Origin: Pseudaestuariivita sp.
GTDB taxonomy: Bacteria; Pseudomonadota; Alphaproteobacteria; Rhodobacterales; Rhodobacteraceae
Direction: 5' to 3'
Assembly (NCBI GenBank): GCA_020629995.1
Contig: JAHDCH010000170.1
Location: 1 to 6,092, forward strand
Length of the DNA: 6,092 bases
Shown here: one piece after another, positions 5,472 to 6,092 of the stretch
Layout of the letters: each line of letters starts with the position of its first letter
How positions within the stretch are numbered: position 1 is the first letter of the stretch
The notes under the pieces: generated by a model
The model's database searches: none
Seen by the model: only the letters and a program-made list of their open reading frames with translations
Told to the model about the DNA's origin: nothing
Made by a program: the position numbers and the translations under genes

Positions 5472-6092
5472 GCGCTTTGCAAGACAACCTGACCAAGCTG
5501 GATCAGCATCTGGAGCGGTTTCGCGCGAGCGGTATCGCGCACCGGATCGCCGGGCAGGATGTGCCCGGAGAGAATGGCACGTTTCAGAGCCTGTCGCCCG
5601 TCGATGAAAGCGTGATCTGCGACGTGGCCCATGGCGCGGCGGGCGATATCGACGCCGCTGCCACCGCCGCGCACGACGCCTTCGCCGCATGGCGAGACTT
5701 GCCCGCCAAGGAGCGCCGCGCGCTCATGATTCGCATCGCCGAAGGGATCGAGGCCCGCGCCGAAGAGATTGCCCTGTGCGAATGCTGGGACACGGGGCAG
5801 GCCTACAAGTTCATGTCCAAGGCGGCGCTGCGCGGGGCCGAGAACTTTCGCTACTTCGCCGATCAGGTGGTGCAGGCGCGTGATGGCCAGCACCTCAAAT
5901 CGCCCACGCTGATGAACATCACGACCCGCGTGCCCATCGGCCCGGTGGGGGTGATCACGCCGTGGAACACGCCTTTCATGCTGTCGACGTGGAAGATCGC
6001 CCCGGCGCTGGCGGCGGGCTGCACGGTGGTGCACAAACCCGCCGAAGCCTCGCCGCTGACCGCACGCCTGCTGGTCGAGATCGCCGAAGAGG
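5468..6092 (+). CDS. hpaE: 5-carboxymethyl-2-hydroxymuconate semialdehyde dehydrogenase (3' partial)
   Basis: The first 208 codons of an aldehyde dehydrogenase, open at the right edge. HpaE oxidises 5-carboxymethyl-2-hydroxymuconate semialdehyde with NAD+ to the substrate of HpaF, so the two neighbours catalyse successive steps. Visible features are the N-terminal dimer/cofactor region, LCECWDTGQAYKF, GAENFRYFADQ, RVPIGPVGVITPWNTPF with the oxyanion Asn167, and Lys190 in VVHKPAE. The glycine loop, catalytic Glu and Cys would lie beyond the window. The GPVGVITPWNTPFMLSTWKIAPALAAG stretch and the DTGQ and FRYFADQ motifs are typical of the HpaE branch, and the hpaR-hpaF context supports the name. 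The start is ATG 5468, overlapping the hpaF stop, with GGAGG at 5456-5460 seven bases upstream. It differs clearly from the other aldehyde dehydrogenase here (PWNTP against PWNFP and a different N-terminus), so the two are not a recent duplication. Confidence 0.92.
   Translation, partial: MSALQDNLTKLDQHLERFRASGIAHRIAGQDVPGENGTFQSLSPVDESVICDVAHGAAGDIDAAATAAHDAFAAWRDLPAKERRALMIRIAEGIEARAEEIALCECWDTGQAYKFMSKAALRGAENFRYFADQVVQARDGQHLKSPTLMNITTRVPIGPVGVITPWNTPFMLSTWKIAPALAAGCTVVHKPAEASPLTARLLVEIAEE

Noticed and set aside
1861..6092. The two aldehyde dehydrogenase genes as a local duplication
   Set aside because: Their N-terminal regions and motif variants differ (PuuC-like against HpaE-like), and both resemble separate known subfamilies more than each other.

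Overview
This is a dense, GC-rich (roughly 65% by eye) bacterial chromosomal window carrying two adjoining metabolic loci. Codon use (strong G/C third positions), short gene gaps and protein style suggest an alphaproteobacterium, most likely of the Rhodobacterales/Roseobacter type. That placement is inferred from family resemblance, not from a marker gene. I see no RNA genes, insertion sequences, CRISPR arrays or phage genes.

Left block (about 1-4588, all + strand): the 3' part of a ProW/OpuAB-like ABC permease with two fused permease units, then after 109 bases a complete PuuC-like NAD-dependent aldehyde dehydrogenase, then after 10 bases a complete UPF0261/Tm-1-like protein of unknown biochemical function. 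The layout suggests uptake of a quaternary amine or similar solute coupled to aldehyde oxidation. The substrate and the role of the Tm-1-like protein cannot be read from the sequence.

Right block (4585-6092): part of the homoprotocatechuate (3,4-dihydroxyphenylacetate) meta-cleavage pathway. The MarR-type regulator hpaR lies on the - strand and is divergent from hpaF (5-carboxymethyl-2-hydroxymuconate isomerase) and hpaE (5-carboxymethyl-2-hydroxymuconate semialdehyde dehydrogenase, cut by the window's right edge). HpaE makes the substrate of HpaF, and the two genes overlap by four bases. The 62-base region between hpaR and hpaF holds a perfect 12-base palindrome, TTAACATGTTAA, next to a consensus TTGACA box and overlapping the hpaF ribosome binding site. 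It is a strong candidate HpaR operator.

The two blocks meet tail to tail: the stop codons of the Tm-1-like gene and hpaR overlap on the four bases CTAG. I found no plainly novel system. The least understood part is the transporter - aldehyde dehydrogenase - Tm-1-like cluster. The clearest local observation is that hpaF starts at GTG 5082, not at the ATG six bases upstream.
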